Below are positions 43,056 to 53,840 of a stretch of DNA of 64,000 nucleotides, in pieces; position 1 is the stretch's first letter; each line of letters begins with the position of its first letter. The notes under the pieces were generated by a model that was given only the letters and a program-made list of their open reading frames with translations, had not been told where the DNA came from and did not search any database. This DNA comes from Locusta migratoria. Taxonomy: Eukaryota > Arthropoda > Insecta > Orthoptera > Acrididae. The stretch is from the NCBI GenBank assembly GCA_026315105.1, contig CM048744.1, positions 369,099,159-369,163,158 of the forward strand. Direction: 5' to 3'. The position numbers and the translations under genes were made by a program.

Positions 43056-43447
43056 GCTTTTGTGATGTTTTTTACTCCACTCCACTCATTGGTACCAACG
43101 CTGGCATCGACATTGGCCAATATTTTGCGGCAGCGCCCACACTTTGGACCCAAAGTAAACATACCTGACGCACAAATCGTGGCCGATGCATTAACAGTTT
43201 TGAGTGCGAATAATTACATTTTGTCATTTCAAACCGAAAAAAGCAACACATGTAAAAATGATGGGATGTTTTGTATCACTTCCTACCGATCATTAATTGC
43301 GAAATTAATAAGTTTTAAAATATGTTACAAGTAATCGATGTCCATTATTAAAATTCAAATCTGCTACTTTAAATGACTGAACTTAAAAGAAAGACATATT
43401 TGGAAGGTATGCTATACCTCCTAAAGTTCTTTTGGTATTGACGCTTT

Positions 43448-43870
43448 CTATTTCTTGCTACTGGAGACAGTTTTAGAAGCCAACACTTCATTTTTAAAAT
43501 AACCATCTTGTATATTAAAAGAATCTACGAAAACTAAAGTCAGTCGGCCAGACAAAACTACCCGGCCGATTTCCTTCATTTTTATTTTAAACGAAAGGTA
43601 TTCATCTACAGATTTGTTATCAAGTACCATAATTGACATAACTCTAGCATTCCTTTTTCTATACTCAAACGCGATTTCCGTCTGTATATTTCTTATGGGG
43701 ATGTCCTTCCTGTAAACTAAAGCCAGCCGGCCAGGCCGTTCTATCTCAACGATTTCCTTCATTTTTGCTTTAAACTAAAGGTATTCATTCGCAGATTTGT
43801 CATCAAGTATCAGAATTAAGTCTCACCATCCTTTATTCTTATTCAAACACGGTATCCGTCTGCCCTTGCA
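43448..43870. repeat. Two-copy tandem duplication, about 180 bp
   Basis: Segments beginning 'aaactaaagtcagtcggcca' (43520) and 'aaactaaagccagccggcca' (about 43717) match over about 150 bp, through 'gatttccttcattttt', 'aaaggtattcat' and 'atccgtctg'. On the minus strand an ORF crosses both units (43448-43762), so it contains two related phrases, MKEIVEIERPGRLALVY and MKEIGRVVLSGRLTLVF. Confidence 0.75.
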
Positions 43871-44619
43871 TTGAATATTTTAATATTTTCTTTTTTTTTA
43901 CGATCGGTTCTAATTAAGGTACGCAGTTCTTCTTCATGTAACAAGACTTTTAAACACTTGCATTGATTGGTTGTGAAGAACGCCATGCGTGAATATTCCA
44001 CTTCTATTTTTGCCCAACTTTTTTGTCCTTCCACTAACGGTGCGAAGTACTGTAAAGGGTTCTCTAGTATAATTGATATAACTGGTAGTGATTGAAGTTT
44101 GCGAAGCAATATGTAAAACTTGACAGGAAATGTCATGTAAATGTTAATTTTAAAAATTGCATTCAGTAATTGTGCCAAAGAAACTGAAAAGTTTTTAGTT
44201 TCACTGATCGCGCCTAAGTTCTGACGTGGTATTTCGATTTTTGTGGTTGCTTTCACAAACGAATCACTTTCAGATACAGTTATAATATTTATAATATTTG
44301 AAACTATAAAATAAACGGCGACGAAGAACGAACGAAGAAAGAAGCAGTTTAGAGACAGGCAGACGACAAAAACAGAATGAAACGTTGGCGCCAATATATC
44401 GACGACGTACCCATATTGGCCCAACGTCCTTTTATGTTTGGTTAAAATACCCACAAGGAACGGAGCCATACCGGTGTTGGAGTCAACAATGTCTCCAGTC
44501 CTATTTCTCGGATTCAAACATTGGAGGAACACTGTTGGCGCCAACGTTGGTTCCACGTGTGGACCTGGCCTTTGGACAGTGCAGCATACTGTAAACAAGT
44601 AGGTCACGATATTCTCCAT
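43843..44619 (-). CDS. Longest open frame in the window, product unknown
   Basis: A 258-codon frame on the minus strand, starting MENIVTYLFTVCCTVQRPGP and ending IKIFNARADGYRV. A hydrophobic stretch (about residues 83-120, SVFVVCLSLNCFFLRSFFVA then YFIVSNII) could be one or two membrane segments. The rest has no motif I recognise, and codon use looks like the surrounding AT-rich DNA. Palindromic phrases 'gttggcgccaa' recur at 44371-44385 and 44540-44556 within it. It could be chance or the remnant of an unknown element; I lean to non-coding. Confidence 0.15.
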   Translation of the reverse strand: MENIVTYLFTVCCTVQRPGPHVEPTLAPTVFLQCLNPRNRTGDIVDSNTGMAPFLVGILTKHKRTLGQYGYVVDILAPTFHSVFVVCLSLNCFFLRSFFVAVYFIVSNIINIITVSESDSFVKATTKIEIPRQNLGAISETKNFSVSLAQLLNAIFKINIYMTFPVKFYILLRKLQSLPVISIILENPLQYFAPLVEGQKSWAKIEVEYSRMAFFTTNQCKCLKVLLHEEELRTLIRTDRKKKENIKIFNARADGYRV

Positions 44620-44731
44620 TAATTTCTAAGTCTTCATTAGTACATAATGAACTCGGTGCAAGTGCCCGTTAACCCACGGGTAGAATAGTGTGTACTACGT
44701 CTGGTTGCGAGAAACATGGTGAAGGCTGGCA

Positions 44732-44821
44732 AGGCCGCGGTGGAGTAGCCGAGCGGCCTAAGGAGCCTCGGTGCGGAGCACGCGGTTGCGCTCCGTCGGA
44801 GGTTCGAGTCCTCCCTGGGGC

Positions 44822-44855
<34 letters not shown>

Positions 44856-44898
44856 TGTCCTTAGGTTAGTTTACCTTAGTTTAAGTAGTTTGTCATGG
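44732..44898 (+). mobile_element. SINE (GAGTAGCCGAG type) with (TG)n
   Basis: Head GGCCGCGGTGGAGTAGCCGA, B box GGTTCGAGTCC, then (TG)n at about 44826-44854, tail 'aagtagtttgt'. It ends abruptly where the RTE reverse transcriptase begins. Confidence 0.9.
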
Positions 44899-44899
44899 G

Positions 44900-46125
44900 T
44901 GCAAAATAATAACACGAATTATTTACAGACGAATGGAAAAACTTGTGGAATCCAACCTCGGGGAAGATCAGTTCGGATTTAGGAGAAATGTAGGAACACG
45001 GGAGGCAATACTCACATTACGACTTATCTTAGAAGATAGGCTAAGGAAAGGGAAACCTACGTTTTTAGCGTTTGTCGATTTGGAGAAAGCTTTTGACAAT
45101 GTCGACAGGAAAACATTGAAGGTAATATATAGGGAGCGAAGAGTTATATTCAACCTATACAAGAACCAGACAGCTGTTATTAGAGTCGAAGGGCAAGAAA
45201 GGGTCGCAGAGGTTTTGGAAGGGAGTAAGACAGGGCTGTAGCCTTTCCCCAATGTTGTTCAATCTGTACATTGAGGAGGCAGTGAAGGAATGAAAGGAGA
45301 AATTTGGAGAGGGCATTAAAGTGCAGGGAGAAGAAATAAAAACATTGTGGTTTGCCGATGACATAGTAATTCTGTCAGAGACCGCAAAAGATCTGGAAGA
45401 GCAATTGAATGGGATGGACAGTGTCTTGAAAGGAAGACATAAGATGAACATTAACAAGTGTAAAACGAAGGTAATGGAATGTAATGTCAGAAAATCAGGT
45501 AATGCTGAAGGAATTAGATTAGGTAAAGAGACAATAAAAGTAGTAGATGAATTTTGTTATTTGGGTAGCAAGATAACTTCTGATGCTCGAAGTAAAGAAG
45601 ATATAAAATGCAGAATGCCTTTGGGTAGAAAAGCGTTTCTAAAGAAGCGAATCTTGTTAACATCCAATATTAATTTAAGTGTTAGGAAGTCCTTTCTGAA
45701 AGCGTTTGTCTGGAGTGTAGCATTGTATGAGAGTGAAACATGAACGACAAGGAGTTCAGATAAAAAAAATGATAGAAGCTTTTGAAATGTGGTGCTACAG
45801 ACAAATGATGAAAATTAGATGGGTAGATCACGTAACGAATGAGGTGATTAACCGAATCGGGGAGAAAAGAAGTTTCTGGCATATCGCGACTAAGAGAAGG
45901 AATAGATTGGTTGGACACAATCTGAGACATCAAGGAATTTTCAATTTAGCATTAGAAGGAAGTGTGTGGGGTAAAAATCGTAGAGGGAGACCGAGGGACG
46001 AATATAGTAAGCAGATTCAAAAGGATGTAGGTTACCGAACGTATTCTCAGATGAAGAGACTTGCACAGGACAAGGTAGCGTGGAGAGCTGCATCAAACCA
46101 GTCTGCGAACTGAAGACCACAACAA
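44900..46125 (+). mobile_element. RTE LINE reverse transcriptase, best preserved copy
   Basis: Plus frames, nearly continuous: MEKLVESNLGEDQFGFRRNV, ILTLRLILEDRLRKGKPTFL, AFVDLEKAFDNVDRK (catalytic D), TGL then (shift) FSPMLFNLYIEE, LWFADDIVILSETAKDLEEQ (catalytic ADD intact), MNINKCKTKVMECNV, VVDEFCYLGSKITSDARSKE and FLKAFVWSVALYES. After another shift come EAFEMWCYRQMMKIRWVDHV, RNRLVGHNLRHQG, GRPRDEYSKQIQKDVGYRTY and DKVAWRAASNQSAN. Three frame breaks (near 45240, 45290 and 45740) and loss of the N-terminal half make it inactive. The 3' end 'ctgaagaccacaacaagaac' is present. Confidence 0.9.
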
Positions 46126-46135
46126 GAACAAGTGA

Positions 46136-47275
46136 TTTGAAACTTCCTGGCAGATAAAAATTGTGTGCCGGAACCGGCGCTCGAACCTGGGACCTTTGCC
46201 TTTCGCGGGCAAACGGACTACCGACTGTGCTATCCCGACACGACTCGCGATGCCGCCTCGTAACTTTACGTCCACCAGTTCCTCGCCTCCTCCTTTCCAA
46301 ACTTCACAGAAGATCTCCTGCGAACCATGCAAGACTAGCACTCCTGGAAGAAAGGATATGGTCGAGACATGGCTTAGCCACAGCCTAAGGGATGTTTCCA
46401 GAATGAAACTTTCACTCTGCAGCGGAGTGTGCGCTGATATGAAACTTCCTGGCAGATTAAAATTATTTGCCGTAACCAGGACTCGAACCTGGGACCTTTA
46501 CCTTTAGCGGGCAAGCGCACTACCGACTGTGCTATCCCGACACGACTCACGATGCCGCCTCACAACTTTACTTCCGCCAGTACCTCGCCTCCTACTTTCC
46601 AAACTTCACAGAAGCTCTCCTGCGAACCATGCAAGACTAGCACTCCTGGAAGAACGGATATGGTGGAGACATGGCTTAGCCACAGCCTAAGGAATGTTTC
46701 CAGAATGAAACTTTCACTCTGCAGCGGAGTGTGCGCTGATATGAAACTTCCTGGCAGATTAAAATTGTGTGCCGGAACCGGGACTCGAAACTGGGACCTT
46801 TGCCTGTCGCGGGCAAGCGCTCTACCGACTGAGCTACCCCGACACGACTCAGGATGCCCCTCACAACTTTACTTCCGCCAGTACCTCGCCTCGCACTTTC
46901 CAAAGTTCACAGAAGGTCTCCTGCGAACCATGCAAGACTCCGCTGCATAGTGAAAGTTTCATTCTGGAAACATCCCTTAGGCTGTGGCTAAGCCATGTCT
47001 CCACCATATCCTTTCTTCCAGGAGGGCTAGTCTTGCATGGTTCGCAGGAGAGCTTCTGTGAAGTTTGGAAAGTAGGAGGCGAGGTACTGGCGGAAGTAAA
47101 GTTGTGTGGCGGCATCGTGAGTTGTGTCGGGGTAGCTCAGTCGGTAGTGCGCTTGCCCGCGAAAGGCAAAGGTCCCAGGTTCGAGTCCCGGTTCCCGCAC
47201 ACATTTTTAATCTGCCAGGAAGTTTCATATCAGCGCACACTCCGCTGCAGAGTGAAAGCTTCATTCTGGAAACAA
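46136..47275. repeat. Array of about 300-bp tRNA-containing units, direct then inverted
   Basis: Units start 'gaaacttcctggcagat' at about 46139, 46439 and 46740 (period about 301 bp). Each has, on the minus strand, a tRNA-like core GGTAGCTCAGTCGGTAG-type A box, CTTGCCCGCGAAAGGCAAAG hairpin and B box GGTTCGAGTCCCGG. The third unit is cut after 'catgcaagact' (46937) and joined to an inverted unit (about 46938-47275), whose plus strand carries the tRNA-like core at 47128-47200. Another inverted pair is at 57849-58308. All ORFs here are products of this repeat. Confidence 0.85.
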
Positions 47276-47340
47276 GTGGTTTGTAAGGTACGGACTGATG
47301 GCCACGCAGTTTGGTCCGATAGATTTACAAACATTTGAAC
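47275..47340 (+). mobile_element. SINE tail fragment
   Basis: 'gtggtttgtaaggtacggac' to 'gatttacaaacatttgaac'. No head. Confidence 0.7.
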
Positions 47341-47765
47341 GCTAGGCGAGTGCCTGGTGCGACACCTGGCGCTACCATCGACCTGGCGGCCTTCGGAGGT
47401 CATTGCCGGCGGGCGGCCGCGGCCGTGGCGGCGCTGCGCCTCGCGTGTCCAGCACACACATTTGCATTTCGCCGCCTACAACCCTTCGCGGTACCTAAGC
47501 TGGCCGCTACCTAACAACCGGCAGTCATGCAGGCAGACTTGGAATAATTAACAGCCAAAAAAGTTGTTTACAGGACTCTGGAAAAAAATGGCCCCTCCCC
47601 TCCTTCCATCCCTGTTGTGAAAATCTAGACGCAAAACCGTTTTAATATCGTGGTAGACCAATAAAATTGGCTTGACAATTGCCTCTCAACATAAACAACA
47701 GCAAAGTGCTGCATTTACTTAAAGAGATAAAGACCCTTTACTATCTAATTACGCAACAGCAGAAC
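47341..47765. other. GC-rich patch then AT-rich DNA, no gene called
   Basis: 47380-47520 is GC- and CpG-rich ('gcgggcggccgcggccgtgg'), with open frames on both strands but no splice-bounded or recognisable protein. The rest is ordinary. Confidence 0.35.
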
Positions 47766-48870
47766 ATCTACATCTAAATCTACATGGGATACTCTGCAAA
47801 TCACATTTAAGTGCCTGGCAGAGGGTTAATCGAACCACCATTATGCTATTTTATCTCCCATTCCATTCTCGAATAGCGCGCGGGAAGAATGAACACCTGA
47901 ATCTCTCCGTTCGGGCTCTGATTTCTCGTATTTTATTCTGATGATCATTTCTACCTATGTAAGTGGGAGTCAACAATATATTTTCCCATTCGGAGGAGAA
48001 TGTTGGTGATTGAAGTTTCGTAAGCAGCCCACACCGCAGCAAAAGGAGCTGTTGTTGTAATTATTCCCATCCCAGATCCTGTATCATTTCCGTAACGCTG
48101 TCTCCCCTGTATCGTGACAATACGAAACGAGCTGCCCTTCTTTGGACTCTTTCGATGTACTCCGCCAAACCCACCTGATAAGGATACCACATTGGGCAGC
48201 AATATTCCATAAAAGGACGGACAAGCGTAGTGTACGCAGTTTCTTTAGTAGTTCTGTTGCATCTTTTAAGGGTTCTGCCAATAAAACGCAGTCTCTGGTT
48301 CGCCTTTCCCACGACACTATCTACGTGTTCTTTCCAGTTTAAATCTGAAGTAATTGTAATTCCTAGGTATTTTTTGGAGTTTACGGCCTTTACATTTATC
48401 ATGTAAACAATGTTTAACGGATTTCTAAAAAAATAAATGTTCAAATGTTTGTTAAGCTTAAGGGACTTAACTACGGGGTCATCAGTCCCTAAACTTACAA
48501 ACTACTTATGAACTATCTACAACTAAGGACGGCACAAATATCCATGCCCGAGAGGGGATTCGAACCCCCGACCGTAGTGGCCGTTCAGACCGTGACTGAA
48601 TCGCCTCACTCCCCTCGGCCACCGCGGCCGGCAACGGATTTCTTTTCGTACTCATGTGGACGACTTCACACTTCTCATTATTTAGAATCAATTGCCAATT
48701 CTTACACCATACAGATATCTTATTCAAATCGTTCTGCAGTTGGTTTTGATCTTCAGATGATTTTACTAGACGGTAAATGACGGCGTCATCTGCAAACAAC
48801 CTAAGAGAGCTACTTAGAGTTTCCCCTAAATCATTTATGTAAATAAGGGGCAGCAGAGGACAGCAGAGAA
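47766..48870 (-). mobile_element. CR1/Jockey-group LINE 3' part with SINE inside
   Basis: Better preserved sister of 908-1912. The minus strand gives LIYINDLGETLSSSLRLFAD then DAVIYRLVKSSEDQNQLQND (catalytic FADD intact), ISVWCKNWQLILNNEKCEVV, after the SINE NPLNIVYMINVKAVNSKKYL, DLNWKEHVDSVVGKANQ, LVRPFMEYCCPMWYPYQVGL, RVQRRAARFVLSRYRGDSVT and a C-terminus ending FPRAIREWNGR. The tail at 47766 is 'catctacatctaaatctaca' on the plus strand. 5'-truncated near 48870. Confidence 0.92.
48427..48632 (-). mobile_element. SINE nested in the LINE, 11-bp TSD
   Basis: TSD 'aacggatttct' at 48416-48426 and 48633-48643. The minus strand has the head GCCGGCCGCGGTGGCCGAGG, B box GGTTCGAATCC. The LINE reading frame (NPL) continues across the site, so it inserted into an existing LINE copy. 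Confidence 0.96.
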
Positions 48871-49205
48871 CAGACACTTAAAGCAGTGATTTCCAGAAAA
48901 TACAGGGTGGCAATTATTGAGAAACGCAAATTAGTTACAAACTGCGGAGTTCACACACTTTACTGAACACATAAAAGTCAATACAGATATTCGGATGTAG
49001 GTTATAACGTATTACATATACTTCCGTGGCGAAGAGGCGACGCAAAACTCTGCACGACCCGCTGAAGCCTGAATAGCTGTTCTGAGTCCGCAACGGATGA
49101 AATCACCTTCCAAAATGGTCGCGTACCTTTTGGTAGTCCCTGTGCCGTCACGGAATATCGCATAGATTGTTCACGCCACACAGTCATGCGTTGAGAGTGG
49201 AGAGC
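48871..49205. other. Unclassified, probable DNA-transposon scrap
   Basis: Starts 'cagggtggcaattattgag', a typical start of arthropod DNA elements. The minus frame VTAQGLPKGTRPFWKVISSV has no domain I know. Ends at 49205 at the next SINE. Confidence 0.3.
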
Positions 49206-49412
49206 CTTCAAATGTTCAAATGTTTGTGAAGCTTACAAACTACTTATGAACTAGGTTATACTAAAGACGCGGCCTCCCGCGTCGGATGTTCGAATCCTCC
49301 CTCGGGCATGGATGTGTGAGTTGTCTTTAGGTTAGTTTACCTTAGTTTAAGTAGTTTGTAAGACCAGGGATTGATGACCAATGTAGTTTGGTCCCATATA
49401 ATTACGAACATT
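49206..49412 (+). mobile_element. Chimeric SINE: inverted tail fused to a SINE body
   Basis: 49208-49267 ('caaatgttcaaatgtttgtg' to 'ggttatactaaagac') is a minus-strand SINE tail. From about 49268 a plus-strand body follows, with B box TGTTCGAATCC, 'ctcgggcatggatgtgtg' and tail to 'acgaacattttg'. The join lies at 'aaagacgcggcc'. Confidence 0.75.
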
Positions 49413-50241
49413 TTGTCGGTTGAGTTCAACACTATTTACATGCACTTAAGTGCTTGTCATACAGCTTTAAAAACTTTGAAACCCTTCTTCGCAAAACCCT
49501 GGCGCCTTTCAGTGTAGATACCCAGTGACGTTGACTGATTTGTGGAACATGCTCTGCGAGTTACAAAGTGCGAAACGGCGATTCTGTCTGACCACTCCAA
49601 TCCACTTTCCCCACAAGTTCATCGGTCACTTCTTTCTTATGCACGTTAGTGCTTTCTTCAAGAAATGCAAGACACCAACGTCAAATAACGCTGTCACCTT
49701 AATGTTGTCGTACACTTCCGTAATCTCACAACGAACTGCTGCTCGTTAATTAATTTTTGCCTACACCACGTACCGCATACTTCGTGGTATCCTCTATTGC
49801 TGTAGACATTTTAAACACTTGTATTAGTGACAGAAATAGTCGAATATAAGCTCTCAGTTATACTGTCGAGGTCCTACCTCCAAGCTACACAACGGAACAA
49901 AGTTAGTCATGCTAGCACCACTCATCACGTGACATAAGAGAACGTAACTAACTTTCCCAATCGCCCTCATAAATAGATAACTGCTGTTAGCCAATACTTT
50001 ATGCACCTGCGCAATAAATAAATGGTTAACCCATTGAGGTCGTTAAGCAGTAAGGGTTGAAGATTGTGAGATCTGCAAAAATAAATAAATAAAAATAAAA
50101 AAGGCCTGGAATGTTTTGGATATCCAATTATCCTATATCTTTAAGCAAGCGTTAGTCACTGCCTTTATATGACACACATCTTCCAGAATGCGAAAACCAA
50201 ATTATGTAAACAGTTTTTCGCTGTAGTTCTTACATGTAATT
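49413..50241. other. No gene recognised
   Basis: Only short ORFs; the one at 49525-49749 has no recognisable domain. Confidence 0.4.
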
Positions 50242-50450
50242 GCCGCGGCGGCTTAGCCGTACGCACTGGGGCGCCGTGCTGCGGTGCGCGCGGCCATTCG
50301 CCGTCGGGGGTTGAAGTCCCCCCTTCGGACATGGCTGTTTGTGTTGTCCTTATATTATTTTACCTTAGTTTAAGTAGTTTGTAAGCTTCGGACTAATAAC
50401 CTAGCAGTTGAGCCCAATAGATTTACAAACTTTTATTTATTTATTTATTT
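50242..50450 (+). mobile_element. Full-length SINE (GGCTTAGCCG type), 12-bp TSD
   Basis: TSD 'ttacatgtaatt' at 50230-50241 and 50451-50462. Head GCCGCGGCGGCTTAGCCGTA with a modified B box GGTTGAAGTCC. Tail has (TTTA)n. Confidence 0.95.
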
Positions 50451-50517
50451 TTACATGTAATTTCCGGGAGCGGATTTGTTATAAGAGTCAAATATGGTAT
50501 CTGGAAAACACCTACTT

Positions 50518-50693
50518 TTTTATGGGTCTGAACTACGGGGTTATCAGTCCCTAAACTTACAAACTAATTATGAACTAACTAATACTAAGGACGGCACAAA
50601 TGTCCATGCCCGAGGGGGATTCGAACCCCCGACCGTAGTGGCCGTGCAGACCGTCACTGGAGCGCCTCAGTCCCCTCGGCCACCGCGGCCAGC
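50518..50693 (-). mobile_element. SINE, 12-bp imperfect TSD
   Basis: Repeats 'aaacacctactt' (50506-50517) and 'aaacacccactt' (50694-50705) differ at one base. The minus strand has head and B box GGTTCGAATCC. Confidence 0.9.
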
Positions 50694-50705
50694 AAACACC
50701 CACTT

Positions 50706-52276
50706 CAGTTCCTGATTTGGTCAACAGAATCGCTGTTTCTCTTAAGTAGACAGATTCAAGCTAATATTTATACTCCTCTTTCAGTGCAGAAAATGTTACT
50801 CCGTGCATATGAGACTAAAATCTTTACAAGAAGAAGCAGTTAGACAAAAATATTTCGAACACTGTTGCATTTACATGGGCACAAAAATCGGTTGTGGAAG
50901 TGGAAAATCGCTAAACAGATCGATTTATCAAATTCGATTTTGGAGTGTTTACCAAAAGCGAAACTGGGAAATCGGTTTACGAAACCCGTTTGTGGCAGCC
51001 CACGTAAACGGGATGTTATCAACATTAAGAAACGGTCTCTGAATATAGAATTATGAGGCAAATTAGTAATGGGATATACAGCCGACAAGAGTAAATCAGA
51101 ACGTGTAAACAATATTTGTAACACATATGTGGTTTAATAAAGTAAAATTATGATAAACCTTCTAGAATATTTAAAAATGCAGAAAATTTTCGCCCGATGA
51201 TCTTTTATTGCCAGCTCTATCACAAACACTGCACTTTCATCGCCGCTGTAACACCACACGTTATATAAAGGTCAAACCTCCTTGATATCGGTAGAGGTTT
51301 TGTAATTTTAAAACTAGACTTTAATGTTTCATTATAACAATTGGTTTTTTGTTGCCTCCGATTTCTTCTTCGGGCTATAATTGCTGAGATTTTTATCTGC
51401 CTCAATTAATTTAACTATGAAAAACTAATAGTTCATTGACGTTTGTCCTATGTTTTAAGATACTCAAATGACTGATTTACAGTAATTGTGCAACTCGAAC
51501 ATTTAAAATGATTCTAACTGTTCACTACGTCTGCACGAAACATGCCCAACCTTGTCAAGTGACGCCATAGCTCTGTTCTACAACCAATCTTTCCGCCAAA
51601 CGAGAAAAGACGCAGCTTGCAGGATTCCATTTATAACCAAAGAATCTAATAATGGACTCTGTTGCCGAAGACAGTATTTAGATTGACTGATGCAAATGCT
51701 TTAAGTAAAATCAACTAAATCTAATGTAAATATTGAAAATAACTTTGTTGTGCTTCTAGACACCGCAGTAAGTTAGTGTAGAAAGCAATTTATTTCCTGT
51801 GGCCAGTTTCAGCCAGTATAGGACATCCTCAGATCTACAAATGTACGTTGAAATTTAATGCTTCAAACAAGAAATATGTTAGTGCAAATGGTAGTCGGCA
51901 TTATTATTCGTGTACCATTAATAGTTCAGCTCACATCAGCCAGAAGCTGTCGCGAGATGTTAGATAACTAGGTACTTTCACTTACAGTTCATTTAATGTA
52001 CTTTGTTGACCGATATATACATTATACGTACCATATAGACAGTTTTAATTTTCAACTTCAATTCGTAGCTCTTGAAGGCGGTCATCAATAGTAAATAATA
52101 TTATAATCTGATCTGTGGTACTCCAACGTAAACGACACTATTGACACTTCTATCCAAAATGAGTGCTATTTATTTTTTTTCCGTGGAAATGGGTAATCTT
52201 CACTGGTCAAAATAATTAGGGGATCAATTGAGATATCTAGGTTCTGAAGTATTGTCATCGGCAGAGTGAGCTAAAA
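50706..52276. other. No gene recognised
   Basis: On the minus strand near 51797-51835 a worn motif CTGAGGA-T-GTC...GGC-TGAAAC resembles the foldback hairpin core. Otherwise nothing. Confidence 0.4.
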
Positions 52277-52288
52277 TGGTTCGACGTC

Positions 52289-52480
52289 GCCGCGGTGGAG
52301 CGGCCGATCGCTATGCTACGAAGCGCGAGGCCGTTCGCCGTCGGGGGTTCGAATCCCCCCTCGGAAATGGATGTTTCTGCCGTCTTTAGTATAAGCTAGT
52401 TCATAAGTAGTTTGTAAGTTTAGGGACTGATGACCCCATAGTTAAGTCGCATAAGCTCTAGAAACATTTGAACATTTTTT
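52289..52480 (+). mobile_element. SINE (GGAGCGGCCG type), 12-bp TSD
   Basis: TSD 'tggttcgacgtc' at 52277-52288 and 52481-52492. Head GCCGCGGTGGAGCGGCCGAT, B box GGTTCGAATCC. Confidence 0.95.
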
Positions 52481-52653
52481 TGGTTCGACGTCTTTCCTTC
52501 GGTTTTACGGAATGGACACAACATTACGGCAACCGGGGTAGAGGTAAGAACAGAAAGATGCTGCATAGGGGTTTGTGTTGACTTGTGTTTACAAAACGAA
52601 TTACACGAGCAGTTGGGTTCAGATAAAGTAATGAGCAGGTAGTGCAATGCATC

Positions 52654-52829
52654 GGCCGGCCGCGGTGGCCGAGGGGACTGAGGCGCTCCAGTCACGGTCC
52701 GCACGGCCGCTACTGTCGGGAGTTCGAATCCCCCCTCCTAGTTCGTAAGTAGTTCATAAGTAGTTTGTAAGTTTAGGGACTGATGACCCCGTAGTTAAGT
52801 CCCATAGACTATACAAACATTTGAACATT
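52654..52829 (+). mobile_element. SINE with internal deletion, 11-bp TSD
   Basis: TSD 'tgcaatgcatc' at 52643-52653 and 52830-52840. About 30 bp after 'cgaatcccccct' (the 'cgggcatggatatttgtgcc' block) is missing compared with sister copies. Confidence 0.95.
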
Positions 52830-52865
52830 TGCAATGCATCAACAACGTCACTTACCCGAAGCTAT

Positions 52866-53040
52866 GGCTTGAAACCAAACTTCTGAGGTGATCGGTCGTT
52901 AGACTTACAGACTACCTATACTAACTTATGCTAACGACAACACACACACCTAAGCCCGAAGGAGGACTCGAAACTCGGACGGGAGCAGCCACGTGATCCC
53001 TAACAGGGCGCTCCAGACTGCACGGCCATTCCGGCATGGC
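52866..53040 (-). mobile_element. Old SINE copy
   Basis: Plus-strand 'cggtcgttagacttacagac' to 'cacggccattccggcatggc', with B box complement GGACTCGAAACTCGG. Diverged, no TSD seen. Confidence 0.75.
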
Positions 53041-53319
53041 CGTCGATTTAGCTCTGAGGAACGGGTAGCCCAGCGCTTACACCGAATAACGTCTCACTAC
53101 AACAGCTCATCCAGTCTTCAATGCAGTCACAGATTGCCATCCGTAAGAAGTAAATCACGCCGAAGGTAACTCTGAAAAGACTCATACGGGCAAGAAATAT
53201 AAAAAGTGTTCACCATAGAGTATAACGTGTTGAAATGTTTGGAAGTCAGTACGATTAGGAAACAGTATCTCCCTTCACAATAACTCTTGTAACGTCAACT
53301 GTCGTGGTCGACTGTGTTT
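53041..53319. other. No gene recognised
   Basis: Phrases near 53050-53220 look like a worn transposase (ERVAQRLHRI-type) but too weak to name. Confidence 0.3.
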
Positions 53320-53840
53320 CTGTGTTCCTGGCTCCCACCCTCATGAACCACAGACACCGCAGAAGTGGTGCGGCTTGCGTGCCTCAACGATACAGATAGC
53401 CCTACCGTAGTTACAACCACAGTGGAGGGTTATCTCTGGTGAGACCAGACAAGAGAGGCAGCAGCCTTTTCAGTAGTTGCAGGGGCGACAGTCTGGATGA
53501 TTGACTGAGCAGGCCTTGTAACATCAGCTAACGTGTCTTTGTCATGCAGTTTCTGCGAACGGCTGAAAACAAGGGCCGTAGCAGAGTGGCCGAGCGCATT
53601 GAGGCGCTGTGCTCTGATGCGAGAGGCCGTTCCCCGTCGGGTGTTCGAATCCTCCCTCGGGTATGGATGTTTGTGTTGTCCTTAGTATAAGTTAGTTTAT
53701 AAGTAGTTTGTAACTTTAGGGACTGATGACCCACAGTTAAGTCCCATCCGCTTAACAAACATTTGAACATTTATGAAATCAAGGGGAAACTGCAGTCGTT
53801 AATTTTCTCGAGAACATGCAGCTCTACAGTATGAATATAT
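53320..53840 (+). mobile_element. RTE LINE 5' leader fragment with SINE inside
   Basis: 'ctcatgaaccacagacaccg', 'agccttttcagtagttgcag' and 'ggatgattgactgagcaggc', then after the SINE 'aaggggaaactgcagtcgtt' and 'gagaacatgcagctctacag', match the 5' leader of the RTE family whose ORF2 parts lie at 21130, 34240 and 44900. The match is from memory of grasshopper repeats. No ORF. Confidence 0.6.
53575..53774 (+). mobile_element. SINE (GAGTGGCCGAG type)
   Basis: Flanks 'gaaaacaagg' (53565-53574) and 'gaaatcaagg' (53775-53784), a TSD with one mismatch. B box TGTTCGAATCC. Confidence 0.9.

Noticed and set aside
43843..44619. Membrane protein gene
   Set aside because: Only length and a hydrophobic patch support it; no domain, no splice signals, AT-rich codons. 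Kept only as a low-confidence ORF.
47128..47200. tRNA gene candidate with A and B boxes
   Set aside because: It is part of a repeated unit with several copies here; loop position 33 and the arms do not make a proper cloverleaf.
46161..47338. Several overlapping ORFs of 75-189 residues on both strands
   Set aside because: They repeat the same phrases (TGTRTWDLCLSRAS, RQVRVPVPAH) because they read through the tRNA-containing repeat units.
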